This document shows positions 51,236 through 58,866 of a stretch of DNA of 58,866 bases, one piece after another; within the stretch, counting starts at the first letter, position 1; each line of letters begins with the position of its first letter. The notes under the pieces are model-generated. The model made no database searches, was not told where the DNA came from, and was given only the letters and a program-made list of their open reading frames with translations. The translations under genes were made by a program, and so were the position numbers. Origin of the DNA: an uncultured Anaerolineae bacterium (GTDB lineage: Bacteria > Chloroflexota > Anaerolineae > CG2-30-64-16); assembly GCA_937124585.1 (NCBI GenBank), contig CAKZKT010000071.1:1-58866 (forward strand), given 5' to 3'.

Positions 51236-52696
51236 TTACTCGCGCTTCAGCACGTCCTTCAGGTTCCCCGCCGCGTCGAAGATGCGCACCTCCAGTGGCA
51301 TCTGGCCCGTCAGCGTGTGCGTGGCGCAGCCAAAACACGGGTCGTAGGCGCGGAAGGCCATCTCTACCCGGTTCAAGATGCCCTCGGTGATTACGCCCTT
51401 CTGGATGACTGCCTGGGCGGCTTTGCGCACCGAGATGGCGATGGGCGCGTAGTTGTTGGTCGTGCCGACGATCAGGTTGGCCCGCTTGACGATGCCGCGC
51501 TCATCGGTGACGTAGTGGTGCGTCAGGGTGCCGCGCGGGGCCTCGACGATGCCCACCCCCTCGGTCGGCTTTTCGGTGGGCAGGTTGCGCACGTGCGGGT
51601 TGGTGATGTCGGGGTCGGTGCACAGCTCCAGCAGCCGCTCGGCCGCGTAGAGCAGCTCCACCAGCCGCGCCCAGTGCGTCGCCAGGGTGTGGTGCACCGG
51701 CTTGCCGCCCAACGTGGCGTAGAACTCCTCGTAGGCCTCCTGCGCCCGCGGTGTCGCCATGCCGTCGGCCGCGTTGAGCCGAGAGAGCGGGGTGGCCTGG
51801 TAGACGCCGCTGTCCTTGCCGGGCACCAATCCCTTCCAGCCCACCTTCTTCAGGTAGGGGAACTTGAGGTAGGTCCACGGCTCGACCCGCTCGGCCACCA
51901 CGTCCAGGTATTCGTTCGGGCTGTACTTGAGCAGCTCTTTGCCATCTGGCCCGACCACGCGCACCTTGCCATCATAGAAGTTGGTCTTGTTGTTGGCGTC
52001 CACCATGCCCATGTAGTAGGTCGGCAGGGTGAAGGCCTCCGACAGGATCAGGTCCACGTAGCCCTGGTTCTTCAGCACCACGTCCTTGAAGAGCTGGATG
52101 CTGAACAGGCCGAAGTCCACCAGCTCGCGCGCGGTCTTCTCGAACCCGGCGCGCTCCTCCTCGGTGATGCGCTTGGCCACGCCGCCCGGCACGCCGAAGG
52201 TGGGGTGCACCTTGCGGCCGCCCAGCGCGCCCACGATGTCCATCGCCTTGCCGCGCGCCTGGATCACGGCCGTGCCGGTCTCCACGCCGACTTTGTGGAT
52301 CAACCCCAGGATGTTCCGCTCGGCCGGCGGTGCATCTGGCCCCAGCACGTAGTCAGGCGCGGCCAGGATGTAGAAGTGCACCGTGTGATCGGCGACGTAG
52401 AACGCGGAGTAGAAGAGCTCGCGCAGCTTCTTGGCCGTGGGCGGCGGATCCAGGTGGTAGACCGCATCGGCGGCCTTGGTGGCGGCCATGTGGTGCGCTT
52501 CGGGGCAGACGCCGCAGATGCGCGGGGTGATGTCGTTCATCTCCTCCACGCGGCGGCCCTCCGCAAACTTCTCGAAGCCGCGCAGCTCCGGGATCACCAG
52601 ATACGCGTTGGCCACATCGCCCGCGTCGTTCAGGAAGATATCAATCCGGCCGTGGCCCTCCAGCCGGGTGATGGGGTCAATGCTGATCTTTTGCAT
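51236..52696 (-). CDS. mvhA: [NiFe] hydrogenase large subunit, MvhA type (group 3)
   Basis: 486 residues. L1 motif RICGVCPEAHH (Cys61, Cys64) and L2 motif DPCFGCATH (Cys454, Cys457) hold the NiFe site, with all four Cys present. A C-terminal tail of 26 residues follows the L2 His and may need processing. It is cytoplasmic, with no export signal on either subunit. The sequence fits Mvh-type hydrogenases that feed HdrA-like flavoproteins. GAGGAGG precedes the ATG, 3 bp after mvhG. Last gene of the operon. Confidence 0.93.
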   Translation of the reverse strand: MQKISIDPITRLEGHGRIDIFLNDAGDVANAYLVIPELRGFEKFAEGRRVEEMNDITPRICGVCPEAHHMAATKAADAVYHLDPPPTAKKLRELFYSAFYVADHTVHFYILAAPDYVLGPDAPPAERNILGLIHKVGVETGTAVIQARGKAMDIVGALGGRKVHPTFGVPGGVAKRITEEERAGFEKTARELVDFGLFSIQLFKDVVLKNQGYVDLILSEAFTLPTYYMGMVDANNKTNFYDGKVRVVGPDGKELLKYSPNEYLDVVAERVEPWTYLKFPYLKKVGWKGLVPGKDSGVYQATPLSRLNAADGMATPRAQEAYEEFYATLGGKPVHHTLATHWARLVELLYAAERLLELCTDPDITNPHVRNLPTEKPTEGVGIVEAPRGTLTHHYVTDERGIVKRANLIVGTTNNYAPIAISVRKAAQAVIQKGVITEGILNRVEMAFRAYDPCFGCATHTLTGQMPLEVRIFDAAGNLKDVLKRE

Positions 52697-52699
52697 GGA

Positions 52700-53665
52700 T
52701 TACCTCCTCGCCCGATGCAGCAACGACGCCGGCAGGCTGAAGCGGTAGAAGGTGCCGATGGGATCGGGGATCTCGCTGACGATGCGGCGGGCTTCCTCCT
52801 CGGTGTCGGCATCTACTACCGATGCCACCGCGGCTAGAAGGGACGCGCCCTGATCCACGACGTTGGGCGGCGGGCCATAGCAGCCGCGGCACGGGATGTC
52901 CACCTTGGTGCACAGCGCGCCGCAGCCTCCGCGCGTCGCCGGCCCCGCGCAGATGATCCCCTGGTCGAACAGGCACCTGGTCGAGTCGGCGATGATCTCG
53001 TGGTAGCGGTAGAACTTCTTGATCTTCTTCTCTTCCCGCACGTGCTTGCACTCGTCGCACACCGTCTTCTCGTTGGCGCCCACCACGCTGCCCTTGGGCG
53101 GCAGGTTGCCCGACACGATGGCCTCGATCACGGCCCAGATCTGCGGATCCTGCGGCGGGCAGCCGGGCAGGAAGTAGTCCACATCCGTCACCTGGCCCAG
53201 GGTCTTGACCGTGTTGTAGAACTTGGGGATCTCGATCTCGCCCTCGGGCATGTGGTAGGCCGTCTGAGGGACGACCTTGTTCGGGTTGTCGGCCGACTCT
53301 GACTCCAGGTAGACCCGCCGGAAGATGGACTCGCGGTCGAAGAGGTTCGCCAGGCCGGGGATGCAGCCCTCGTAGGCGCAGGAGCCGAACGCCACCAGCA
53401 CCTTCGATTTCTTGCGCAACAGGTGCGCCAGGTGCTCGTTTTCGCTGGTGCGGATGGCCCCGTTGAACAGGCAGACATCCATGTAGCCGTCGGGGTAAGC
53501 CTCGACGTCCTTGTACTTGAAGTCGGTAGCGCAGGGCCAGAAGACGATATCGGCCACCTGGTCTACGATCAGCAATTTCTCGCGCAGCTCGACGACCGCG
53601 ATCTCACAGCCGCCGCAGGAGGCCGCCCAGTAGAGGCCTAGTTTCAGCTTTCCATTACCTGGCAT
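52700..53665 (-). CDS. mvhG: [NiFe] hydrogenase small subunit, MvhG type
   Basis: 321 residues. Proximal cluster ligands WAASCGGCEIAV (both Cys present, unlike the exported hydrogenase), FGSCAYEGC and LPGCPPQDP; the C-terminal clusters are CDECKH, CLFDQGIICAGPATRGGCGALC and CRGCYGP. No signal peptide. It passes electrons from the NiFe site to MvhD. AGGAGG precedes the ATG, 3 bp after mvhD. Confidence 0.92.
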   Translation of the reverse strand: MPGNGKLKLGLYWAASCGGCEIAVVELREKLLIVDQVADIVFWPCATDFKYKDVEAYPDGYMDVCLFNGAIRTSENEHLAHLLRKKSKVLVAFGSCAYEGCIPGLANLFDRESIFRRVYLESESADNPNKVVPQTAYHMPEGEIEIPKFYNTVKTLGQVTDVDYFLPGCPPQDPQIWAVIEAIVSGNLPPKGSVVGANEKTVCDECKHVREEKKIKKFYRYHEIIADSTRCLFDQGIICAGPATRGGCGALCTKVDIPCRGCYGPPPNVVDQGASLLAAVASVVDADTEEEARRIVSEIPDPIGTFYRFSLPASLLHRARR

Positions 53666-53668
53666 GGC

Positions 53669-54112
53669 TCAATCCTCCTTGCTGGCAAACTGCTTCTTCC
53701 AGTTGAGGGGGCCCAGTTTGCGCACCTGTTCGGTGAACTCGCGCGTCAGCTCGGCCCATTTGGGTGCCTCCGCGCCGGAGATCCAGCCCCAGTGGAAACG
53801 GCCCGGCTCGATGCCGTACTGCTGGAGCAGCATCTCGACCAGCGGCATGCGGCGGAAAGTCTTGTAGTTGCCGTTGGTGTAGTGGCAGTCCCCTGGAGGA
53901 TGGCAGCCGGAGATAATTACACCGTCGGCGCCTTCGGCAAAGGCCTTGAGGACGAAGACCGGATCAATGCGACCGGTGCACATCACGCGGATGATGTCCA
54001 CGTTGGGCGGCTGCTTCATGCGCGAGACGCCCGCCGTGTCGGCCGCGGTGTAGGTGCACCAGTTGCAGAGAAAGGCAACGATTCGGGGTTCGAATTTGCC
54101 GTTATTGCTCAT
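53669..54112 (-). CDS. mvhD: MvhD-type [2Fe-2S] electron transfer subunit
   Basis: 147 residues. FLCNWCTYTAAD, RVMCTGRIDP and ISGCHPPGDCHYTNGN carry the five Cys of the MvhD/FlpD family, which links hydrogenase or formate dehydrogenase to HdrA. Start ATG 54112 follows GGAGGCGTGAG, only 1 bp after the HdrA-like stop. The longer frame reading back into that gene is not used. Confidence 0.92.
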   Translation of the reverse strand: MSNNGKFEPRIVAFLCNWCTYTAADTAGVSRMKQPPNVDIIRVMCTGRIDPVFVLKAFAEGADGVIISGCHPPGDCHYTNGNYKTFRRMPLVEMLLQQYGIEPGRFHWGWISGAEAPKWAELTREFTEQVRKLGPLNWKKQFASKED

Positions 54113-54113
54113 C

Positions 54114-55907
54114 TCACGCCTCCACCAGCTCCGGCACTCGGAACAGCCCCTCGATCTGGGCCATGATCTGATCGTCGGTGAAGTGCTTGCCCGTGATCGC
54201 GCCGGCCGGGCAGGTGGCCACGCAGGTGCCGCAGCCTTTGCACAGCGCCTCGTTGACCCGCGCCACGTTGTCCTCGACGATGAAGCTGATCGCCGCATAC
54301 GGACAGATGTTCAGGCAGGTCTTGCAGGCCGAGCAGAACTTCTCGTCCACCACCGCCACCTGCGGCGAGATGGTGACCTCGCCCCGGTTCAGCAGCGCGA
54401 CGGCCATCGAAGCGGCTGCGCCGGCGTGGGCGACCGTGTCGGGCACGTCCTTCGGCCCCTGCGCCGCGCCGGCCAGGAACACGCCGTCGGTGTTGGTCTC
54501 CACCGGCTTCAGCTTGGGATGGGCCTCCGCGAACCAGCCATCGGGCGTGCGGGAGAGGCCGAAGAGCTGCGCGATCTTCTGCGCGTCGGCGGGCGGCTCG
54601 ATGGCCGAGCTGAGCACGACCATATCCACGTCCACGGCCACCAGCTTGCCCAGGTTGGCGTCTTCGCCGGTCACGCGCAGCTTGCCAGACGGCAGCACCT
54701 GCACCTCGGCCCCGCGGCCGCGCACCATCACCACACCCTCTTCCTGGACGCGCTCGTAGAACTCCTCGTAGCCCTTGCCGAACGCGCGCATGTCCATGTA
54801 GAACTCGTACACTTCGGCGTGCGTCTTGTCCCGCACCAGATGTGCCTGTTTCAGCGAGTACATGCAGCAGATGCGCGAGCAGTACTCGTGCGCGTTGGGG
54901 TTCTTATCGCGCGAGCCGACGCAGTGGATGATCGCCACCCGCTCCGGCTTCACCCCGTCGGCAGTCAAGATCTGGCCGCCGGTGGGGCCGGCTGCGTTGG
55001 ACAGCCGCTCGAACTCCAGGGCGGTGATGATGTTGGGCGACTTGCCGTAGGAGTACTGGCTCAACTTCGTCGAGTCCCACATCTGGAAGCCGGTCGCCAC
55101 GACGATCGCGCCCACGTTCAGCTCCAGGATTTCGTCCTGCTGAGTGAAGTCAATCGCGTTGGCCTCGCAGAGCATCTGGCAGGCGCCGCAGGCATCCTCG
55201 ATCTCGCCGTTGGAGCGATCGCGCTGGCGGAAACGGATGCACGAGTCGGTGTCAATCACCGGCACGCGCGGCACAGCCTGCAGCGACGGCACGTAGATGG
55301 CCGCCGTCGGTCCCAGCGGCTTGGCCGCGTAGATCGCGTTCTTCTGGAGCACGATCTCGATGGCGCCGGTGGGGCAGACGATGGTGCACGCGCCGCAGCC
55401 GATGCACTCGCGCGTCTTTTCCATGAAGGGCGGGCCGACCTTGCGATCCACGCCCCGACTGGAGAAGTTGAGGACATGGGCCTTGACCATGTCGTTGCAC
55501 ACGCGCACGCACAAGCCGCAGAGGATACACTTCTCGTTCGGGTCCTCCACCGGATAGGACGGCTCAGTGACGCCATACTCGGCCGCCATTTCCTGGATCA
55601 ACGGCACGTTGGGGGTGCGCGAGAGGAACAGCTCCATCAGGGTCTTGCGAACTGCGCGCACCTCCGCTGTATTGGTGCGTACTACCAACCCATCCCATGC
55701 CGGGTGCGTGCACGCGGTATGTAAGCTCGGCCAGCCATGCCGGGTGACCTCCACGGTGCAGAGGCGGCACGCGCCGTACGGCTCCAGCACGGGGTGATAG
55801 CAGAGGGTCGGGATGTAGATGTTGTTCTTGCGGCAAACTTCCAGAATGGTCTGGCCTTCTTCGGTCTGGATGGGCTTGCCGTCAATCGTGATCGTGATCT
55901 TCGCCAT
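54114..55907 (-). CDS. NuoG/HoxU-like and HdrA-like hybrid iron-sulfur protein
   Basis: 597 residues. N-terminal [2Fe-2S] ferredoxin (Cys36, Cys47, Cys50, Cys66); the His-Cys cluster of NuoG is missing. Next are two [4Fe-4S] sites (CILCGLCVRVC, CIGCGACTIVCP), then an HdrA-like body from about 205: QAVPRVPVIDTDSC, VGAIVVATGFQMWD, VAIIHCVGSRDKN, YCSRICCMYSLKQA, FYMDMRAFGKGYEE and GVFLAGAAQGPKDVPD. Two C-terminal [4Fe-4S] sites follow (CSACKTCLNICP, CKGCGTCVATCP). The usual N-terminal HdrA part with the FAD-binding GxGxAG is absent; the NuoG-like part replaces it. It would be the hub between NuoF (NAD) and MvhD (hydrogenase). AGGAGAGG precedes the ATG. Confidence 0.88.
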   Translation of the reverse strand: MAKITITIDGKPIQTEEGQTILEVCRKNNIYIPTLCYHPVLEPYGACRLCTVEVTRHGWPSLHTACTHPAWDGLVVRTNTAEVRAVRKTLMELFLSRTPNVPLIQEMAAEYGVTEPSYPVEDPNEKCILCGLCVRVCNDMVKAHVLNFSSRGVDRKVGPPFMEKTRECIGCGACTIVCPTGAIEIVLQKNAIYAAKPLGPTAAIYVPSLQAVPRVPVIDTDSCIRFRQRDRSNGEIEDACGACQMLCEANAIDFTQQDEILELNVGAIVVATGFQMWDSTKLSQYSYGKSPNIITALEFERLSNAAGPTGGQILTADGVKPERVAIIHCVGSRDKNPNAHEYCSRICCMYSLKQAHLVRDKTHAEVYEFYMDMRAFGKGYEEFYERVQEEGVVMVRGRGAEVQVLPSGKLRVTGEDANLGKLVAVDVDMVVLSSAIEPPADAQKIAQLFGLSRTPDGWFAEAHPKLKPVETNTDGVFLAGAAQGPKDVPDTVAHAGAAASMAVALLNRGEVTISPQVAVVDEKFCSACKTCLNICPYAAISFIVEDNVARVNEALCKGCGTCVATCPAGAITGKHFTDDQIMAQIEGLFRVPELVEA

Positions 55908-55918
55908 ACGGTCCTCTC

Positions 55919-57805
55919 CTAAGCCTTCCCCTTCGCCGCACCCGGCTTGTCCTTCGCTGGCGTCGCAGCGGGCGTTCCGTGCCCATTGCCGCCGTTACCG
56001 CCAAGCGAGACGGCCGCTTTTGGCACGATCTTGATGGCGTCGAGGCGGCAGACATCGTAGCACGCGCCGCACTTGATACACACGGCCTGGTCAATGTAAT
56101 GAGGCTGCTTCTGCTCGCCGCTGATGCCCTCCTGGGGGCAGACCTTGATGCACAGGCCGCAGCCCTTGCACTTCTCGTCCACGATCACGTAGGCAGTGAG
56201 CTCGCGGCAGGCGCCGGATGCGCAATAACCGTCCTTGATGTGCTGCTCGTACTCTTCTCGGAAGTATCGGATGGTGCTGAGTACCGGGTTGGGCGCGGAT
56301 TTGCCCAGGCCGCACAGCGAAGCGGTCTGCACGGTCTTCGCCAGCGTTTCCAGCCGTTCCAGGTCGCCGGCTTTGGCGGTGCCATTGGTCATCGCCACCA
56401 GGATCTCCAGCATCCGCTTGATCCCCTCGCGACATGGCGCGCACTTGCCGCACGACTCTTCCTTGAGGAACTCCAGGAAGTAGCGAGAGATGTCCACCAT
56501 GCAAGTGCGGTCATCAAGCACGATCATGCCGCCGGAGCCCATCATGGAACCCGCTTCCGTCAGGCTTTCGTAGTCCACCGGGATGTCCAGCATGCTGGCT
56601 GGGATGCAGCCGCCAGAGGGACCGCCGGTCTGCACGGCCTTGACTTTGCGGAACTTGGGCGGGCCGCCGCCGATATCGTTCACGATCTGCTTGAGCGTCA
56701 TGCCCATGGGGACTTCGATCAGGCCGGGGTTGCGCACCTTGCCCACCAGGCAGAACGCCTTGGTGCCCTTGCTGCGTTCGGTGCCGATGGAAGCAAACCA
56801 GTCCGCGCCGTTGAGGATGATCTGCGGCACGTTGGCCAGCGTCTCTACGTTGTTCAGGCACGACGGCCGGTCGAACAGGCCGCGATCGGTGGCATGGACG
56901 TGCTTGGCCCGCGGCTCGCCGACCTTGCCCTCCAGCGATTGCATGAGCGCCGATGACTCGCCGCACACGAACGCACCCGCGCCGCGCACGATCCTAATGT
57001 CGAAGCTGTGCCCCGAGCCCAGGATGTCCTCCCCCAGCAAGCCGTATTCGCGAGCCGCCTGGATGGCCAGGGTCAGGTTCTCGACGGCCAGGGGATATTC
57101 GTCGCGGACATAGATGTAGCCCTGGTGGCTGCCGACCGCATACGAGGCGATGATCATGCCCTCGATGATCGCGTGCGGGTCGCCTTCCATCAAGGCGCGA
57201 TCCATGAACGCACCCGGATCCCCCTCGTCGCCGTTGGCGATGACATACTTGATGTCGCCTTTGGCCCGTCGAGTGGCCTCCCACTTTCGCCCCGCGTGAA
57301 AGCCCGCGCCCCCGCGGCCGCGTAGCCCAGACTTCTTGATTTCGGCGATCACTTCGTCGGGCGTCATCGAGGTCAGGACCTTGCCCAACGCCTCGTAGCC
57401 GCCGACTGCAATGTACTCGTCGATGGATCTGGGGTCAATCATGCCGCAGTTGCGCAGCACAATGCGCATCTGCTTGGCGTAGAACGGCAAGTCTTCATAT
57501 CGGGTGATCGCCTTGCGGCCCGCTGCTTCCTTGTAAGCCAACCGCTGGACGAAGCGGCCCTTGACCAGGGTCTCTTCGACCAATTCCGGCACATCGGCGG
57601 GCTGGACGCTGGCGTAGAAGTGGCCCTCCGGTCGCACGGTGATCACCGGTCCTACCGAGCAGAAGCCGCTGCAGCCGGTTTCTACGACACGTATCTCTTC
57701 GGCCAGGCCGCGACGCTCGATCTCGTCGCGCAGCGCCGTCACCAGCTCCGGCGTCCGGCCGTGGCGGCAGCTCACCAATACGTCAGCACGATGTAAATCG
57801 GCCAT
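55919..57805 (-). CDS. nuoF: NuoF/HydB-like NAD-binding flavoprotein with extra ferredoxin domains
   Basis: 628 residues. Residues 5-95: thioredoxin-like [2Fe-2S] fold, with only Cys13, Cys45 and Cys49 (VSCRHGRTPE lacks the second Cys). Residues 120-540: FMN/NADH module with SGLRGRGGAGF, GDEGDPGAFMDR and CGESSALMQSLEG, and the [4Fe-4S] site SCGKCAPCREG...CGLG. Residues 565-605: two [4Fe-4S] sites (CKGCGLCIKVCP, CIKCGACYDVC), then a Gly/Pro/Ala tail. This is the build of HydB or HndC subunits of NAD(P)-linked hydrogenases. It would exchange electrons with NAD(H). AAGGAGG precedes the ATG. Confidence 0.93.
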   Translation of the reverse strand: MADLHRADVLVSCRHGRTPELVTALRDEIERRGLAEEIRVVETGCSGFCSVGPVITVRPEGHFYASVQPADVPELVEETLVKGRFVQRLAYKEAAGRKAITRYEDLPFYAKQMRIVLRNCGMIDPRSIDEYIAVGGYEALGKVLTSMTPDEVIAEIKKSGLRGRGGAGFHAGRKWEATRRAKGDIKYVIANGDEGDPGAFMDRALMEGDPHAIIEGMIIASYAVGSHQGYIYVRDEYPLAVENLTLAIQAAREYGLLGEDILGSGHSFDIRIVRGAGAFVCGESSALMQSLEGKVGEPRAKHVHATDRGLFDRPSCLNNVETLANVPQIILNGADWFASIGTERSKGTKAFCLVGKVRNPGLIEVPMGMTLKQIVNDIGGGPPKFRKVKAVQTGGPSGGCIPASMLDIPVDYESLTEAGSMMGSGGMIVLDDRTCMVDISRYFLEFLKEESCGKCAPCREGIKRMLEILVAMTNGTAKAGDLERLETLAKTVQTASLCGLGKSAPNPVLSTIRYFREEYEQHIKDGYCASGACRELTAYVIVDEKCKGCGLCIKVCPQEGISGEQKQPHYIDQAVCIKCGACYDVCRLDAIKIVPKAAVSLGGNGGNGHGTPAATPAKDKPGAAKGKA

Positions 57806-57806
57806 G

Positions 57807-58184
57807 CTATGCCTCCTTGACCAACCGGCCTACGGCCCACTCCTGCACCACTTTGCCGCCGATCAGATGTTCTTCGATGATCCGGGGCACCATCGCCGGG
57901 GAAACGTTGCCGTAGGTGATGCGCGGTTCGTTTCCCTGCTGGATGTCTACCAGGGGCTCCTTGGAGCACATGCCGATACAGCCAGTAGTCACCACATGGG
58001 CGTCAATCTGCCGCGCGCTCAGTTCATCCAGAAACGCCTGCATCACCTCACGGGCGCCCGCAGCGATGCCGCAAGTACCCATGCCGACGGTGATGGTGGT
58101 GGCCGTTTCCGTGCGCGCTTTGATCTCATGCTTGAGCCGTGAGCGGAGTTCACGCAGCTCGTCGAGGCTTTTTAGCTTGGGCAT
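57807..58184 (-). CDS. Thioredoxin-like [2Fe-2S] ferredoxin (HndB/NuoE C-domain type)
   Basis: 125 residues. A helix-rich start (LDELRELRSRLKHEIKA) is followed by VGMGTCGIAAGAREVM and TTGCIGMCSKEPLVDI, the cysteine segments of the thioredoxin-like ferredoxin family. In Hnd-type hydrogenases a protein like this sits between the NuoE- and NuoF-like subunits, as here. AAGGAG precedes the ATG; 1 bp separates it from nuoF. Confidence 0.88.
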   Translation of the reverse strand: MPKLKSLDELRELRSRLKHEIKARTETATTITVGMGTCGIAAGAREVMQAFLDELSARQIDAHVVTTGCIGMCSKEPLVDIQQGNEPRITYGNVSPAMVPRIIEEHLIGGKVVQEWAVGRLVKEA

Positions 58185-58196
58185 TGGTACATCTCC

Positions 58197-58754
58197 TTAC
58201 CTCGGTGGCACGGCCGACATATCCACCCCGCGCTTGGGCACGGCAGCGGCGGGCTTCGACGCAGGCGCTGGGGCCGGGGCAGGTGATGGCGCCGTCTTGG
58301 GCGCAGCCAGCTCCCTGATCTTCTGGACTGCGGCGTCGGCGGTAATCTGGCCTAACGGCTGGTTGTCAATCACGATGATCGGCGCGAGCGCACATGCGCC
58401 GAGGCAGCGCACCCCCTCAATCGAGAACTTGCCGTCGGCTGTGGTGGCGCCTGCTTTGACCTTCAGTTCCTTCTCCAGCGTTTCCAGGATCAGCGCGCCG
58501 CCTTTGACGTGGCATGCGGTGCCCAGGCAGACTTTGCACTGATGCTCACCCTTTGGGGAGAGGGTGAAAGCCTTGAAGAAGGTGGCGAGCTGATAAACGT
58601 GCCCCTGAGGCATCCCCAGCCGCTTGGCGACCAGCTCCAACGCCTGGCGAGGCAGGTAATTGAATTCGCGCTGGATGTCCTCCAGGATCGGCAGGCTGTT
58701 CATGCGGTCTCGGCCATAGGTCTCGATGATTTGTTCGACGCGCTCGAGATTCAT
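58197..58754 (-). CDS. nuoE: NuoE-like [2Fe-2S] subunit
   Basis: 185 residues. A helical N-terminal part (LPILEDIQREFNYLPRQALE, VYQLATFFKAF) leads to the [2Fe-2S] domain, with all four Cys: KVCLGTACHVKGG and VRCLGACALAP. An unusual Pro/Ala-rich tail of about 40 residues follows (APSPAPAPAPASKPAAA). The start at ATG 58754 is set by AGGAGG and by the 4-bp overlap with the upstream gene; the longer frame is a shadow of that gene. Confidence 0.9.
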   Translation of the reverse strand: MNLERVEQIIETYGRDRMNSLPILEDIQREFNYLPRQALELVAKRLGMPQGHVYQLATFFKAFTLSPKGEHQCKVCLGTACHVKGGALILETLEKELKVKAGATTADGKFSIEGVRCLGACALAPIIVIDNQPLGQITADAAVQKIRELAAPKTAPSPAPAPAPASKPAAAVPKRGVDMSAVPPR

Positions 58755-58866
58755 CGGTCTCCGGGCCTCCTTTCGCCGATGCTCATCTTGCCCATCTTGA
58801 TGAGCTTGAGTTGTGGAATGCGCACGGTGAAGCACTCGGACCAGCACAGGCCGCAGCCGGTGCATT
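58751..58866 (-). CDS. 4Fe-4S protein, C-terminal end only (continues beyond window)
   Basis: Last 37 residues of a protein whose start lies to the right of the window. It begins CTGCGLCWSECFTVRIPQLK, a CxxCxxCxxxC [4Fe-4S] motif, then a basic tail MGKMSIGERRPGDR. It ends in TGA overlapping the nuoE ATG (ATGA), so it is the preceding gene of the same operon. Possibly a small ferredoxin or part of a larger iron-sulfur subunit. Confidence 0.7.
   Translation of the reverse strand, partial: CTGCGLCWSECFTVRIPQLKLIKMGKMSIGERRPGDR

Noticed and set aside
54113-54298. N-terminal extension of MvhD
   Set aside because: It lies inside the hybrid gene in another frame; ATG 54112 has a good ribosome site and matches family length.
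58755-58865. N-terminal extension of NuoE
   Set aside because: It is the shifted frame of the upstream 4Fe-4S gene, which has real cysteine motifs.
1-58866. tRNA, rRNA, transposase or prophage genes
   Set aside because: None was recognised on either strand by reading; a covariance search was not possible here.

Overview
The window is GC-rich, densely coded DNA from what is probably an anaerobic or facultatively anaerobic Chloroflexota bacterium (Anaerolineae-like). This placement is an inference. It rests on the archaeal-type HMG-CoA synthase/thiolase/DUF35 trio known from some Chloroflexota, the HEAT-repeat and NarL-type signalling proteins, secreted Fn3-like proteins ending in a YLPL-type tail, and two [NiFe] hydrogenases. 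No rRNA, tRNA, CRISPR array, transposase or phage gene was recognised.

Layout. 1-2529: end of a mevalonate-pathway operon (HMG-CoA synthase, thiolase, DUF35 zinc-ribbon protein), closed by an intrinsic terminator. 2677-3669: ROK sugar kinase. 3787-8249: an envelope-stress-like set (SHOCT-like protein, GNAT acetyltransferase, toastrack protein, DUF2089 regulator) divergent from a LiaF-like membrane protein. 8341-10107: NarL-type two-component pair. 10184-25378: a long chemosensory operon (tandem receiver, CheA, CheW, a soluble receptor, a PAS-HEAT protein, CheR, CheB, CheY, CheC, a receiver-CheC fusion and a multi-PAS histidine kinase) with no flagellar gene. 25375-34738: a nucleotide-sugar-type SDR and two tandem giant secreted proteins with ten YYWRV modules each. 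34853-37084: a second GAF/NarL two-component pair whose leader carries six 46-bp palindromic repeats. 37492-43235: a periplasm-facing [NiFe] hydrogenase with the gene order of E. coli hybOABCD. 43289-44987: an unknown protein and an SDR. 45175-48290: Fur-FeoA-FeoB-FeoC-like iron operon with a dyad operator. 48451-50238: ABC exporter. 50250-50990: rubredoxin-like protein, DUF2283 protein and a frameshifted partner. 51236-58866: a minus-strand operon of a cytoplasmic Mvh-type hydrogenase (MvhA, MvhG, MvhD) joined to a NuoG-HdrA hybrid, NuoF, a thioredoxin-like [2Fe-2S] protein, NuoE and a clipped 4Fe-4S protein.

Most notable observations. (1) The large subunit of the first hydrogenase is interrupted by one in-frame UGA exactly where the second cysteine of the L1 motif RICGVC should be. 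The frame then continues intact to the end, and a SECIS-like hairpin follows, so this may be a selenocysteine at a bridging position of the [NiFe] site. (2) Its small subunit has Asp instead of the second proximal-cluster Cys. (3) The second hydrogenase operon combines Mvh, NuoEF and an HdrA-like protein that lacks the usual FAD GxGxxG segment, suggesting an NAD-linked, possibly electron-confurcating or bifurcating complex. (4) Several families of short palindromic repeats occur; one occurs at two loci 34 kb apart with covarying stems.

Functionally the region links H2 oxidation outside the cytoplasm (hydrogenase 1), cytoplasmic H2/NAD(H) exchange (hydrogenase 2), ferrous iron import that would supply both, and surface sensing and adhesion. 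Maturation genes (hypA-F) and selenocysteine genes (selA-D) are not in the window.
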